From contig NZ_JAIVLB010000008.1 in NCBI RefSeq assembly GCF_020524495.1, positions 41,006 to 105,005 on the forward strand: DNA of 64,000 nt, given 5' to 3'. Below the pieces are notes generated by a model that saw only the letters and a list, made by a program, of their open reading frames with translations, ran no database searches and was not told the origin of the DNA. This DNA comes from Bacillus stratosphericus. Lineage in GTDB: Bacteria; Bacillota; Bacilli; Bacillales; Bacillaceae. This document shows positions 1 to 8,166 of this stretch, one piece after another (within the stretch, counting starts at the first letter, position 1; every line of letters begins with the position of its first letter). Position numbers and translations under genes: made by a program.

Positions 1-72
1 TGGTTAAGTGGGACCCTCAATGTAGTCTTATTTAATCAGTTAACCGTTTTGCAAAAGACAACATCATCAATC

Positions 73-116
73 AGGAGGTGACTCCTTGTTCTTCTAAGAA
101 AGAGCAAGGTTAAATG
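73..116 (+). promoter_or_regulatory. Translational leader of yhdT: strong RBS, three-codon mini-ORF and hairpin
   Basis: A near-perfect ribosome site (AGGAGGTGA, 73-81) sits 7 nt before a TTG at 86 that opens an ORF of only three codons (TTG TTC TTC TAA, 86-97). A 10-bp stem (CCTTGTTCTT 84-93 with AAGAGCAAGG 100-109, one wobble) ends just before the yhdT ATG at 114 and contains that gene's weak ribosome site AAGG. A competing small stem (AGGAG 73-77 / CTCCT 82-86) can hide the strong site. I infer translational coupling: a ribosome on the mini-ORF would melt the stem. The promoter lies outside the window. Confidence 0.4.
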
Positions 117-1496
117 GACGATATTGTTAATCTGAGTATAGTCGGTGTTTTGATTGCTTTAACAGCTTTCTTTGTTGCATCTGAGTTTGCCATTGTGAAG
201 GTGAGAAGTTCAAGAATTAATCAGCTTGTTGCCGAAGGGTCTAAAAAGGCCACCATGGCGAAAAAGGTGACATCAAGGCTAGATGAATATTTGTCAGCCT
301 GTCAGCTTGGTATTACGGTGACATCACTTGGTTTAGGGTGGATCGGTAAGCCGGCAGTGAAAGAACTTTTGGTTCGAGGTTTCGGTTTGACAAACATTCC
401 TGATTCAGCAATCAGCCTGATCTCAGCAACACTTGCGTTCTCTATAATTACCTTTTTGCATGTAGTCGTAGGTGAGCTTGCACCAAAAACACTTGCCATT
501 CAAAAGGCAGAAAAAATGACGCTATGGCTGTCAGGCCCGCTGCATGCATTTTATATGCTTATGTTCCCTTTCATTTATGTATTGAACGGGTCAGCCCGTG
601 TGTTAACCAAAATGATGGGTATCGATATGGGGTCTGAAAAAGAACATTCCCATTCTGAAGAGGAATTGAAGATTTTATTATCTGAGAGCTTAAAAAATGG
701 GGAAATCAACCCATCAGAATATAATTATATGAACAAAATTTTCGATTTTGATAATCGAATTGCCAGAGAGATCATGATACCGCGAAGAGAAATTTGTGCC
801 ATCCCGGAAGATATGCCATTTGACGACATACTCGCCATTATGACGAAGGAAAAGTATACGCGCTTTCCTGTGTTTTCAGGTGATAAAGATCATGTCATTG
901 GCATGCTGAACAAAAAGCAGCTCTTTGCAGATATTGTGTATCAAGGAGAAAAAGATCACCTGAAGATTCAAGATTATATTTATCCAGTGATTGAAGTGAT
1001 TGATACAATTCCAATTCAGGAGTTACTTGTCAAAATGCAGCGTGATAGAATGCATATGGCGATCTTAACCGATGAATATGGCGGAACGTCTGGACTTGTC
1101 ACTACAGAAAATGTTTTAGAAGAGATTGTTGGAGACATTCGGGATGAATTTGATGAAGATGAACAGCCAATCATTCAAAAAAGAGCCGATCATCATTATG
1201 TACTAGATGGCAAAGTTAGATTAAGTGACATTCAAGATTTGATCGAGCTTTCCTATGAGGATGAAGAGATTGATACAATTGGCGGGTTAATCTTAAAGGA
1301 AAATATTGATATCCAAGAAGGGCAATCCATTTATCTTGATGATATTCGGATAAAGGTGCTGGAAATGGATGGACGTTATATTAAAAAGATTGACCTGAAA
1401 AAAGGCATCACATCATCAGAAAAAGGAAACACACGAACTAGGCTTGATATAAAAGAGCCGCTGTTAGTAAACGAAATGACCTTGAGCAAAAAATAA
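114..1496 (+). CDS. yhdT: HlyC/CorC (CNNM)-family transporter with CBS domains
   Basis: 460 residues in the usual family order: an N-terminal CNNM/DUF21 membrane domain (about 1-190, several hydrophobic helices, motif GLGWIGKPAV around 74), a CBS pair (about 205-335, with MIPRREI at its start) and a C-terminal CorC/HlyC domain (about 350-435). In B. subtilis the paralogue MpfA (YhdP) exports Mg2+, so divalent-cation export or tolerance is the likely role, acting in the cytoplasmic membrane. Position next to the two crcB genes matches yhdT rather than yhdP. The ATG at 114 has only a weak AAGG ribosome site, embedded in a hairpin (see leader). The stop codon lies in the loop of its own terminator. 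Confidence 0.9.
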   Translation: MDDIVNLSIVGVLIALTAFFVASEFAIVKVRSSRINQLVAEGSKKATMAKKVTSRLDEYLSACQLGITVTSLGLGWIGKPAVKELLVRGFGLTNIPDSAISLISATLAFSIITFLHVVVGELAPKTLAIQKAEKMTLWLSGPLHAFYMLMFPFIYVLNGSARVLTKMMGIDMGSEKEHSHSEEELKILLSESLKNGEINPSEYNYMNKIFDFDNRIAREIMIPRREICAIPEDMPFDDILAIMTKEKYTRFPVFSGDKDHVIGMLNKKQLFADIVYQGEKDHLKIQDYIYPVIEVIDTIPIQELLVKMQRDRMHMAILTDEYGGTSGLVTTENVLEEIVGDIRDEFDEDEQPIIQKRADHHYVLDGKVRLSDIQDLIELSYEDEEIDTIGGLILKENIDIQEGQSIYLDDIRIKVLEMDGRYIKKIDLKKGITSSEKGNTRTRLDIKEPLLVNEMTLSKK

Positions 1497-1511
1497 GCTC
1501 AAGGTTTTTTT
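1479..1511 (+). terminator. Intrinsic terminator of yhdT
   Basis: ACCTTGAGC (1479-1487) pairs with GCTCAAGGT (1497-1505) and is followed by a run of T. The TAA stop of yhdT (1494-1496) is inside the loop, so the 3' untranslated region is practically absent. Confidence 0.9.
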
Positions 1512-1550
1512 AGGTATTAAGTTTCTTTTTTAGGTATTAAGTTTCTTTTT
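1511..1550. repeat. Two perfect tandem copies of a 20-bp unit
   Basis: The unit TAGGTATTAAGTTTCTTTTT occupies 1511-1530 and 1531-1550, directly after the yhdT terminator, and a third partial copy begins (TAGG). It looks like a replication-slippage duplication at the T-rich terminator tail; no function is evident. Confidence 0.9.
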
Positions 1551-1624
1551 TAGGGAATATATGTTCGCATAGAAGGACAACTAATGAATCAACTACTCAT
1601 CAGCTTAGCAACCATCACGAATAT

Positions 1625-1990
1625 TTAAAAAAGGATTTGTCCTATTTGATAGAACGCAGCAAAGAGACTTAAAGACCCGAGAATCGTCATAACTAAATAG
1701 ACAGCAAGTTTCCCTATTTGACGGTGCATCAGCATGGTTGCCGACTCTACGCTAAAAGTAGAGAATGTCGTAAAACCACCGAAAAAACCCATTCCAATGA
1801 TTACAAGTAGTGGGTGATCGGACATCACTGCACCTGTCAGTAAACCTAAACCGGCTGCACCTAATAAATTGACGAGCATAATACTATATGGGAAACGCGC
1901 ATGGGATTGGGCTTTCTGAACAGATTGGCTGATGAAAAAACGAAGGGCACTACCAATCCCTCCTGCAACCGCTGTATAAAAATCAATCAT
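1625..1990 (-). CDS. crcB: CrcB/Fluc fluoride channel subunit (second copy)
   Basis: 121 residues with four membrane helices and the family signature GFFGGFTTFSTFS (about 71-83), which lines the fluoride pore. CrcB/Fluc proteins form antiparallel dimers that export F-. Its start codon abuts the stop of the upstream crcB copy with zero spacing. Positive residues lie in loop 1-2 (R, K, R) and loop 3-4 (MHRQIGK), while loop 2-3 and the C-terminus are uncharged, which predicts N-terminus outside. This is opposite to its partner, so the two copies probably form an obligate heterodimer. I saw no fluoride riboswitch upstream of the unit. Confidence 0.92.
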   Translation of the reverse strand: MIDFYTAVAGGIGSALRFFISQSVQKAQSHARFPYSIMLVNLLGAAGLGLLTGAVMSDHPLLVIIGMGFFGGFTTFSTFSVESATMLMHRQIGKLAVYLVMTILGSLSLFAAFYQIGQILF

Positions 1991-2386
1991 TTATCTGCTT
2001 CCTTTCTGCTGGTGATGTTGATGTAAAAGCCGCTGAGCGATTATAAATCCAGTTAAGGCAGCAGTTACTCCAGCAATCACTGACAGTAGTATGTACATTA
2101 CACTTGAATTGAATTGCCCAGCTTGTAATAAGAGAACTGCCTCTTTAGAAAAAGTGGACATGGTCGTATAACCACCGCAAAATCCTGTTCCGATCAAAGC
2201 TGCAAGATATTTCTTTTCTTTATGAAACATAAAGTATCCTGTGGCATAACCAAGAAGCAGACTGCCTGCAACGTTTTCGATGAGTGTTGAGTAGGGAAAT
2301 GTTTGGCTGACAACGGATTGACTTAGCTTATATCTGCAAAACGTACCAATCAGTCCACCAATAAAAACGGCGAGATAAGTTTTCAT
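1991..2386 (-). CDS. crcB: CrcB/Fluc fluoride channel subunit (first copy)
   Basis: 131 residues, four membrane helices, signature GTGFCGGYTTMSTFS around 75-89. Positive charges sit in loop 2-3 (HKEKK) and at the C-terminus (QQKGSR), which predicts N- and C-termini inside, the reverse of the neighbouring copy. It is the middle gene of the minus-strand unit yhdW-crcB-crcB; its ATG directly follows the yhdW stop (TAA ATG) and the stop directly precedes the next ATG, so translation is tightly coupled and should give a 1:1 ratio. Confidence 0.92.
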   Translation of the reverse strand: MKTYLAVFIGGLIGTFCRYKLSQSVVSQTFPYSTLIENVAGSLLLGYATGYFMFHKEKKYLAALIGTGFCGGYTTMSTFSKEAVLLLQAGQFNSSVMYILLSVIAGVTAALTGFIIAQRLLHQHHQQKGSR

Positions 2387-3109
2387 TTACATCATTTCTC
2401 CTTTTGAAAAAAATGGCGGATGATCCGTCACCACTCCATCAATTGGGTATTTTTTTATCCAGTTGGCTGTTTTTTGATCTTTCACTGTCCATATAAACAC
2501 ATCCATCCCGAATGAGTGGATATGGTCTATCCACCAACTGTTGATCATCGTTTTCTTCATATTAAGACAATCAGCAAACGAGTTGTACACCGCTAATTTC
2601 CTTTTCGTCAGTTTTAAGGCGGAAGGTTTCATGATAAAAGCTGTTTGAAGAGAAGGGGCGTCAGCTTTGATTCTTTGAAGTGTAGTGTCATCAAAAGATT
2701 GAACCATGATATGGCGAGAATAGGAAAAACGATTGATGATGTCCACAACTGCTTTTTCAATCCCAATTTGCCGTTTTGGATGCTTGATTTCAATCAATAT
2801 ACCGATACACTGGCTGTATCTCTCAAGAATTTCTTGTAATGTTGGGATTCTTTCTTTGGCGTACCGTTTATCAAACCAGCTCCCTGCATCCAGCTTTTTA
2901 AGCTGATCGAGTGTATAACTTCTGACTGGCCCACTTCCGTCTGTCGTTCGATCAACGGTATCATCATGGATCACAACTATGTGCTGATCCATTGTTAGCT
3001 GAATGTCTAACTCAATATAATCTGCACCCTGCTGAACAGCTAAATCAAAAGCAGCGATTGTATTTTCTGGGGCAGCGCTTGATGATCCTCTATGCGCAAT
3101 AATATACAC
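2387..3109 (-). CDS. yhdW: Glycerophosphodiester phosphodiesterase
   Basis: 240 residues forming a single GDPD TIM-barrel domain. Visible are the N-terminal catalytic HRG (IIAHRGSSSAAPENT, 4-18), the metal-binding ELD (38-40), the second histidine in VVIHDDTVDRTTDG (45-58) and EIKHP in the middle strand. The enzyme hydrolyses glycerophosphodiesters to glycerol 3-phosphate and an alcohol. There is no signal peptide, so it acts in the cytoplasm on phospholipid or teichoic-acid breakdown products. It is first in a unit with the two crcB genes; no functional link to fluoride is known, so this looks like shared transcription only. Confidence 0.9.
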   Translation of the reverse strand: MYIIAHRGSSSAAPENTIAAFDLAVQQGADYIELDIQLTMDQHIVVIHDDTVDRTTDGSGPVRSYTLDQLKKLDAGSWFDKRYAKERIPTLQEILERYSQCIGILIEIKHPKRQIGIEKAVVDIINRFSYSRHIMVQSFDDTTLQRIKADAPSLQTAFIMKPSALKLTKRKLAVYNSFADCLNMKKTMINSWWIDHIHSFGMDVFIWTVKDQKTANWIKKYPIDGVVTDHPPFFSKGEMM

Positions 3110-3351
3110 ATGATCCAGCTCCCTGACATAAGTTCTGATCTTATCATATCATATCAAATGCCTTATATATTGTCCTGCTTTACTATCAGGAGGGGAAGGT
3201 AGCGGTATGTAAAAAAGCATGTTGTGTAAATGTGAAAAGTTCCAGGAATATCCCAAGCTTTCATTGAGTAAATCTGAATTACATCAATTTTTCTTCGATC
3301 AATTTTGTCCAAATCGTCAGCGTTCGTCAAAATATTAGTACATTCGTCATG

Positions 3352-3379
3352 TTGACTGAAAATTCTGATGTTTTATAAT
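3352..3379 (+). promoter_or_regulatory. Sigma-A-type promoter of yhdX
   Basis: TTGACT (3352-3357), 16-nt spacer, TATAAT (3374-3379), 22 nt before the start codon of the small gene yhdX. Confidence 0.7.
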
Positions 3380-3400
3380 GATGAAAAGGAGGCGAGATGA

Positions 3401-3502
3401 TTGGGTAAAGGGAGAATTAGAGTAGAAGAACGTATTAAGGTCGAAACGGATGCTGAAATGTTTAAAGCGACTCTCCTTGATCAGACTCAGAAGAAAAAGT
3501 AG
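3401..3502 (+). CDS. yhdX: Small conserved protein YhdX (33 aa)
   Basis: TTG start preceded by AAAAGGAGGCGAGATGA, a strong ribosome site. The product, MGKGRIRVEERI... ending QTQKKK, is a 33-residue, highly charged soluble peptide that matches my memory of B. subtilis YhdX (35 aa), which lies at the same place between yhdW and yhdY. It has its own promoter (3352-3379) and terminator (3553-3579), so it is a stand-alone transcript of roughly 190 nt. Function is unknown to me. Confidence 0.8.
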   Translation: MGKGRIRVEERIKVETDAEMFKATLLDQTQKKK

Positions 3503-3552
3503 TTTGCTGCCCGTCGTTATGTCTCAAGCCAAAATTTCATATTGAACATCAT

Positions 3553-3579
3553 GCCTCGGGATGTATCTCGAGGCTTTTT
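3553..3579 (+). terminator. Terminator of yhdX
   Basis: GCCTCGGGAT (3553-3562) pairs with ATCTCGAGGC (3565-3574), followed by TTTTT. Confidence 0.85.
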
Positions 3580-3665
3580 ATATTCAGGTCAGACATTTAA
3601 GAGAGGACACATACGAAGTTTATAATATAAACTAGAGAGGATTGTTTTAAAGGAGAGAGACAGAC

Positions 3666-4754
3666 ATGTTTCCACAAAAATGGATGGATACATACTTTAC
3701 AGTAGAAATTGCGATCCAAATTGGCATTAGCCTATGTATTTTTTTGCTTTTTTTATTGCTTCGGAAAGTATTTGCGAAGTACTTGTTTCATCTCCTTTTT
3801 AGGCTGACGAATCGGTCTAAAACTGAGGTCATTAATCAAATTGTTGTGGCATTCGAAAAACCTGCAAGGCTGTTTTTTGTGGTACTTGGCTTATATTTTG
3901 CGTTTAGACAGGCGCCGTACTTTGAGCACCATATGGGTGTCATCATTAAATTGTATAGGTCTTCGATTATATTGATGCTAACGTGGGGGCTTTGTAATTT
4001 AACCGCTGCTTCTTCATTCTTATTTCAAAAGGTGAATTCAAAGTTTGAATTAGAAATGGATGATATTTTAGCGCCATTTTTATCAAAGGTACTTCGTTTT
4101 ATTATTATTGCACTGAGTATTAGTGTCATTGCACAAGAATTTAATTATGACGTGAACGGGCTTGTGGCAGGACTTGGTCTAGGAGGTCTAGCTTTTGCGT
4201 TCGCTGCGCAGGATACAGTGGCGAACTTTTTTGGAGGTGTTGTTATTATTACAGAGAAGCCATTTACGATGGGCGATTTTGTGGAGACCCCAAGTGTACT
4301 TGGAACAGTAGAGGACATTACATTTAGAAGCACAAAGTTTAGAACGCCTGCTGAAGCAGTCGTGACAGTTCCAAATTCCACGCTTTCAAAGGAGCCGATT
4401 ACAAACTGGACGAGAATGAATAAACGCCAGATTACATTCTCAGTTCGTGTGGCCTATAATACACAAAAGGAAAATATTGAAAATTGTATTAAGCGTCTTA
4501 AACAAATGCTGTATGAGCATGACGGTGTTCATAAGGAAACCATTATGGTGAACCTCGATGTACTGGCAGATAGCTATATGAACTTATTTTTTAACTTTTA
4601 CACAAACACAACGGCATGGTCTGAAAACCTTGATATTAGGCAAGACATTAACTATCGTATCATCGATATCTTCCATCAAGAAGGTGTAGAATTCGCCTTC
4701 CCTGGACAGACCATTTATATGGAACAAAAGGGTGAGAAACAGCAAGGTGAATAA
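3666..4754 (+). CDS. yhdY: Small-conductance mechanosensitive channel (MscS family)
   Basis: 362 residues. Several N-terminal membrane helices (about 14-160) lead into the MscS pore helix and beta domain: GLGGLAFAFAAQDTVANFFG at about 168-187 is the Gly/Ala-rich pore helix, followed by GDFVE and VPNSTLS, the usual markers. The family opens under membrane tension to release solutes on osmotic downshock. Start has AAAGGAGAGAGACAG upstream. The 3' end overlaps the broken sirtuin gene by 23 nt. Synteny matches B. subtilis yhdY. Confidence 0.93.
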   Translation: MFPQKWMDTYFTVEIAIQIGISLCIFLLFLLLRKVFAKYLFHLLFRLTNRSKTEVINQIVVAFEKPARLFFVVLGLYFAFRQAPYFEHHMGVIIKLYRSSIILMLTWGLCNLTAASSFLFQKVNSKFELEMDDILAPFLSKVLRFIIIALSISVIAQEFNYDVNGLVAGLGLGGLAFAFAAQDTVANFFGGVVIITEKPFTMGDFVETPSVLGTVEDITFRSTKFRTPAEAVVTVPNSTLSKEPITNWTRMNKRQITFSVRVAYNTQKENIENCIKRLKQMLYEHDGVHKETIMVNLDVLADSYMNLFFNFYTNTTAWSENLDIRQDINYRIIDIFHQEGVEFAFPGQTIYMEQKGEKQQGE

Positions 4755-5201
4755 AGCAAAGGTGGCAGCGCAAAGAGAGAGTGTGGCACAAGCTTCACAT
4801 ATCACAGTACTTTCAGGTGCTGGTATGAGCACAGAATCGGGTATCCCCGATTTTAGATCAACAGGTGGTGTGTGGACAGAAGATACCTCTAGAATGGAGG
4901 CAATGAGCGGATCCTATTTTTTATCACACCCTCATCAATTCTGGCCAAAATTCAAGGAATTATTTCAAATGAAAATGAGTGGAGAGTACGAACCAAATGC
5001 GGGACATTACTTTTTGGCAAACCTTGAGAAGCAAGGGAAGCATGTGGATATCTTCACACAAAATATTGACGGCTTGCAAAAAAAGAGGGAAGTCAGCATG
5101 TCTATGAACTGCATGGTTTCATTCAGACTGCCACTTGTCCTTCGTGCCAGACGAAATATGAGCTACCCTATCTACGACATCTCTATAAATATAAATCATA
5201 A
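4732..5201 (+). pseudogene. srtN: Sir2 (sirtuin) NAD-dependent deacylase, frameshifted and 3'-deleted
   Basis: The first 120 codons (GTG start at 4732) encode a clear sirtuin N-terminus: GAGMSTESGIPDFRS (NAD-binding) and TQNIDGL. At the A7 run 5078-5084 one A is missing; the downstream sequence continues in the next frame as YELHG (catalytic His) and CPSC (first zinc pair) until a stop at 5199-5201. The second zinc pair and the rest of the Rossmann core, about 100 residues, are absent, the gene running straight into a terminator. The family length is near 245. The product cannot be an active deacylase. Position matches B. subtilis yhdZ/srtN. Confidence 0.88.
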
Positions 5202-5206
5202 AGAAA

Positions 5207-5230
5207 CCCCGCACCTTTTTGCGGGGCTTT
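5207..5230. terminator. Bidirectional terminator between the srtN remnant and yheN
   Basis: CCCCGC (5207-5212) and GCGGGG (5221-5226); T-rich tract on the plus side and TTTCTTTA on the minus side, so it can serve both converging genes. Confidence 0.85.
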
Positions 5231-5243
5231 GACGTTTCAAATT

Positions 5244-6098
5244 TTATTGTTGTAGCGGCTTCATTGTTTCATCAAGGACTTCAAATGTATAGCCCTTTGC
5301 TTTTAGCTGTGTGATCAGACTGTTTAAGTATTTTGCGGTAGCTGGGTGATCATGCATTAAAATGATTTTTGGTTCTTTTGGATGTTTTGTCTCAAGCACT
5401 TGCAGCTGATTCAATACCTCTGGTACGTATTTTGAGCTTTTATATTTCCAGTCAAGACTATCAATTGTCCAATCCCAATAAATAAAGCCTTTTTGTTTTA
5501 AACGTATTTTTTGCTGATCTGTTAAATTTGGAACACTGCCATAGGGTGTTCTCACCAGATGAGTATATTCACCTGTGACAGAAGCTAAAATGCGCTGATC
5601 TTCTTTCATTTCGTTGACGGGAGAATCACTTTGTTGATAAAAGCGTTTCACATCATGCGTGATGCCATGAAGCCCTAATTGATGCCCTTCTTGATGAAGC
5701 CTTTTCACAGCTGCTGGGTGTTCTTTGATCTTTGGCCCAAGCATAAAAAATGTGGCCTTCACTTGATGCGCCTTTAGCACATCTAACAGCTGATTTAATG
5801 TAGCAGAAGGACCATCATCAAAGGTTAAAAAGATCGTTTGATCCGTTACATGTTTGTTTGGGTTGATCTTAAAATGTGCATCTAATGTTTTCGTAGAATC
5901 ATCTTTTGCTTTCAGACTTATGCTTGTGTCTCGGAATTGACTGCTCGCAGACATTTCAGCCGGTTGATCTGCTGCCTGCATATTGGTTTTTGACATATCC
6001 CATATTAAAAAGAGGATCAGTGTAAGAATCACTAAACCAATAGCCTTTGAGAGCAGCAGCGTGTTTGAAGGTGTCTGTTTTTTCGTAACCCGTTGCAT
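5244..6098 (-). CDS. yheN: Membrane-anchored polysaccharide deacetylase
   Basis: 284 residues. An N-terminal membrane anchor (about 17-34) is followed by a linker and a NodB carbohydrate-esterase-4 domain (about 85-270): TFDDGP (metal-binding Asp pair), FFMLG, and HxxxH as HGITH. The expected late motifs WDWTIDSLDW and ILMHDHP are present. Such enzymes remove acetyl groups from peptidoglycan or related glycans outside the membrane. The start has GGAG 10 nt upstream. Resembles B. subtilis YheN; the substrate is not shown by sequence. Confidence 0.88.
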   Translation of the reverse strand: MQRVTKKQTPSNTLLLSKAIGLVILTLILFLIWDMSKTNMQAADQPAEMSASSQFRDTSISLKAKDDSTKTLDAHFKINPNKHVTDQTIFLTFDDGPSATLNQLLDVLKAHQVKATFFMLGPKIKEHPAAVKRLHQEGHQLGLHGITHDVKRFYQQSDSPVNEMKEDQRILASVTGEYTHLVRTPYGSVPNLTDQQKIRLKQKGFIYWDWTIDSLDWKYKSSKYVPEVLNQLQVLETKHPKEPKIILMHDHPATAKYLNSLITQLKAKGYTFEVLDETMKPLQQ

Positions 6099-6319
6099 TA
6101 CAATCGCTCCAATAAATCAAAAATTTGTGTCGAATCATGTAGTGGATTCTGTCTTTTTTCGCTGTTTTTTGTCGTGCTTATATTGAGTAAGTATACAGGA
6201 AAAAAGAGCCTATGAATATAGAAGATGCTAAAAAGTTGGAATCTTTTTCGTTATGAATCTATATTTGTTTCAATAGAAAGTGATCCATTTATTTGATCAA
6301 AAATCATTCTGAATAATCA

Positions 6320-6348
6320 TTGAAACGTTTTCATTTATCGGCTAAGAT
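6320..6348 (+). promoter_or_regulatory. Sigma-A-type promoter of dat
   Basis: TTGAAA (6320-6325), 17-nt spacer, TAAGAT (6343-6348), 45 nt before the start codon. Confidence 0.65.
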
Positions 6349-6393
6349 AGCATCAGATCCAACCATTAAAGCAAAGCGAAGGGGAGAATCCAT

Positions 6394-7251
6394 ATGAAAG
6401 TATTGTACAATGGAGATTTCATTGAAAAAAAAGATGCACATGTTGATATTGAGGACAGAGGCTACCAATTTGGCGACGGAGTCTATGAGGTCATCCGTGT
6501 ATACAATGGTACTTTGTTTACATTAAAAGAGCATACAGAGCGTCTGTTCAAGAGTGCAAAAGAAATCGGCATTCATCTGCAAGGTACGGTATCGGATATG
6601 GAAAAAAAATTAAAAAAGCTAGTCGCTGACAATCAACTAACAGATGGCGCCGTATATATTCAAGTGACACGAGGGGTAGCACCTCGCAAACACCAATATG
6701 GTGATTCTCTCACTCCTCAAATCACGGCGTATACGTTCCAAGTGAAAAAGCCTGTTCAAGAGCAGACAACTGGTGCAAAGGCCTTATTATCTGATGACCT
6801 TCGCTGGTTAAGATGTGATATTAAGAGCTTAAACCTATTATATAACGTCATGGAAAAGCAGAAAGCGTCGGAAGCTGGTGCGTTTGAAGCCATTTTAATC
6901 AGAGACGGCTTTGTGACGGAGGGAACCTCCTCGAATGTATATGCTGTCATTGATGGCGTGATTCGTACACACCCAGCAAACAACCTCATTTTAAACGGCA
7001 TTACCCGTAGAAAACTGCTACAGGTATGTGAGGAAGAGGGGTGCAGTGTCGAAGAAACACGTATCAGCAAAGAAGAGCTGCTGCGTGCTAAAGAAATTTT
7101 TATCAGTTCAACAACTGCTGAAGTCGTTCCGATTGTTGAGATAGATGGTCAATCAGTAGGAGAAGGTGTTCCTGGAGAGATCACGAAGCGTGTTCAGGAA
7201 GGTTTCCAAAAAAAAATTAAGCAAGAAATTGAAGCATCGATTACTTCATAA
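6394..7251 (+). CDS. dat: D-amino-acid aminotransferase (D-alanine aminotransferase)
   Basis: 285 residues, PLP-dependent fold-type IV. Seen: [11 protein letters not shown] start, [13 protein letters not shown] (about 21-33), the PLP lysine K144 in [11 protein letters not shown], and the phosphate-site motif [10 protein letters not shown]. The enzyme interconverts D-alanine and D-glutamate with their 2-oxo acids, supplying D-glutamate for the cell wall. Ribosome site AAGGGGAGAATCCAT. Flanked by its own promoter and terminator. In B. subtilis the next gene is nhaC, which is missing here. Confidence 0.95.
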   Translation: MKVLYNGDFIEKKDAHVDIEDRGYQFGDGVYEVIRVYNGTLFTLKEHTERLFKSAKEIGIHLQGTVSDMEKKLKKLVADNQLTDGAVYIQVTRGVAPRKHQYGDSLTPQITAYTFQVKKPVQEQTTGAKALLSDDLRWLRCDIKSLNLLYNVMEKQKASEAGAFEAILIRDGFVTEGTSSNVYAVIDGVIRTHPANNLILNGITRRKLLQVCEEEGCSVEETRISKEELLRAKEIFISSTTAEVVPIVEIDGQSVGEGVPGEITKRVQEGFQKKIKQEIEASITS

Positions 7252-7259
7252 ATGAAAGA

Positions 7260-7287
7260 GGCTGTAAACCAATGTTTACAGCCTTTT
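7260..7287 (+). terminator. Terminator of dat
   Basis: GGCTGTAAAC (7260-7269) / GTTTACAGCC (7274-7283) followed by TTTT; the T-poor other side makes it mainly a plus-strand signal. Confidence 0.9.
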
Positions 7288-7296
7288 GTAATGCAT

Positions 7297-7803
7297 TTAT
7301 TTCACAATAAGCACAGGTATATCTGAGTTTGATGATAATTTTTCACTCACACTGCCAAATAGCATTTTTTTTAATCTGCTTTGGTCACGTGCTCCCATGA
7401 CGATGAGGTCCGCTGATATGTCTTCAGCATATTCGATAATTGCTTCTGAAGGCTCTCCCTCGACAATTTCTATTTTAGCTTCAAACTGTTCCTCATTCAA
7501 AATCATCCTCGCTTCTGCAACGACCTCTTCTGTATGGTCTTCAAATATCAAGGGACTTTGCTGTTCATCATGAGGTACATATATAGGGGGTGTTTGAAGG
7601 TCTGCCATGCCGCCGCCGATATAAGCGCCGCCAGTCATTGGGCGCGGTGCATCAAACACCTGTCTGCCTGATTTGCGATCATGTGCATAGGCGACGGTGA
7701 GCTTGGCATGCAAGGTTTTGGCTAAGGCGATTGCCTTTTTTAACGCTTTCTTACTGTCTTCATGTCCATCAAACGCAATGACCATCCGATCAGCTTGAAA
7801 CAA
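7297..7803 (-). CDS. nhaX: Universal stress protein (UspA family)
   Basis: I place the start at the TTG ending at 7803, because GAAAGGA (7813-7819) is 9 nt upstream and the product then begins MFQADRMVIAFDG, as in B. subtilis NhaX; in-frame ATGs just upstream sit on top of that ribosome site. The 168-residue UspA domain shows the ATP-binding end motif GARDQSRLKKMLFGSVSEKL and closes with IPVLIVK. A glycine-rich insertion (about 60-75) separates the first strands. Usually cotranscribed with nhaC, which is absent. Confidence 0.85.
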   Translation of the reverse strand: MFQADRMVIAFDGHEDSKKALKKAIALAKTLHAKLTVAYAHDRKSGRQVFDAPRPMTGGAYIGGGMADLQTPPIYVPHDEQQSPLIFEDHTEEVVAEARMILNEEQFEAKIEIVEGEPSEAIIEYAEDISADLIVMGARDQSRLKKMLFGSVSEKLSSNSDIPVLIVK

Positions 7804-7971
7804 TATCATCATTCCTTTCAAAAGGAGTTTTTACACTCATGATATACCCGTTATGAGAAAAACATACACATGATGGTCACGTATTTTTGTTAGAAAATTT
7901 CATTTATTGAAAATAGCGACAGATACTATAAGATAAAAAAATCCTCAAGATCCAAAAGGAGGAAATGTCAT

Positions 7972-8073
7972 ATGCACTTTGGAAGAATGAAATCAAACTG
8001 CATGAATGAGTTGATTCACGTGACAATTACACCTTCATTGGTCATTGAAAAGGAACGATGTTGTGCCAATTGA
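7972..8073 (+). CDS. bmrB: Probable regulatory leader peptide of the bmr locus (33 aa)
   Basis: ATG at 7972 with the strong site AAAAGGAGG 9 nt upstream; the product is MHFGRMKSNCMNELI... ending ERCCAN. In B. subtilis the BmrCD multidrug transporter is preceded by the leader ORF bmrB (yheJ), whose translation controls an attenuator. Location, strand and strong ribosome site fit that role although this ORF is shorter (33 versus about 53 codons, from memory). A small inverted repeat (TATGTTG 8091-8097 / CAACATG 8108-8114) follows the stop. The transporter it would control is destroyed, so the leader is probably a relic. Confidence 0.5.
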   Translation: MHFGRMKSNCMNELIHVTITPSLVIEKERCCAN

Positions 8074-8166
8074 TCGGATGAATCAACGCGTATGTTGCGT
8101 ATTTGTCAACATGCGTGACAGCCAAGAAAATATAGAAAGCGGCTAGCTTTAAAAGGAGAGAAGAAC

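Noticed and set aside
1560..1624. 14-codon ORF (MNQLLISLATITNI) after the yhdT terminator
   Set aside because: Ribosome site is acceptable, but it has no promoter and no recognisable relative; too short to support.
3110..3350. Fluoride riboswitch upstream of the yhdW-crcB-crcB unit
   Set aside because: I looked for the crcB-motif core (GGNGAUGG...CGCC...UGAUG) and did not find it on the minus strand.
5078..5100. Programmed frameshift at the A7 run of the sirtuin gene
   Set aside because: Even with a shift the product ends about 100 residues early, so the gene is broken anyway.
6320..6333. CcpA-like palindrome TTGAAACGTTTTCA at the dat promoter
   Set aside because: When centred on CG it mismatches the operator consensus at two key left-arm positions and coincides with the -35 box; more likely chance.
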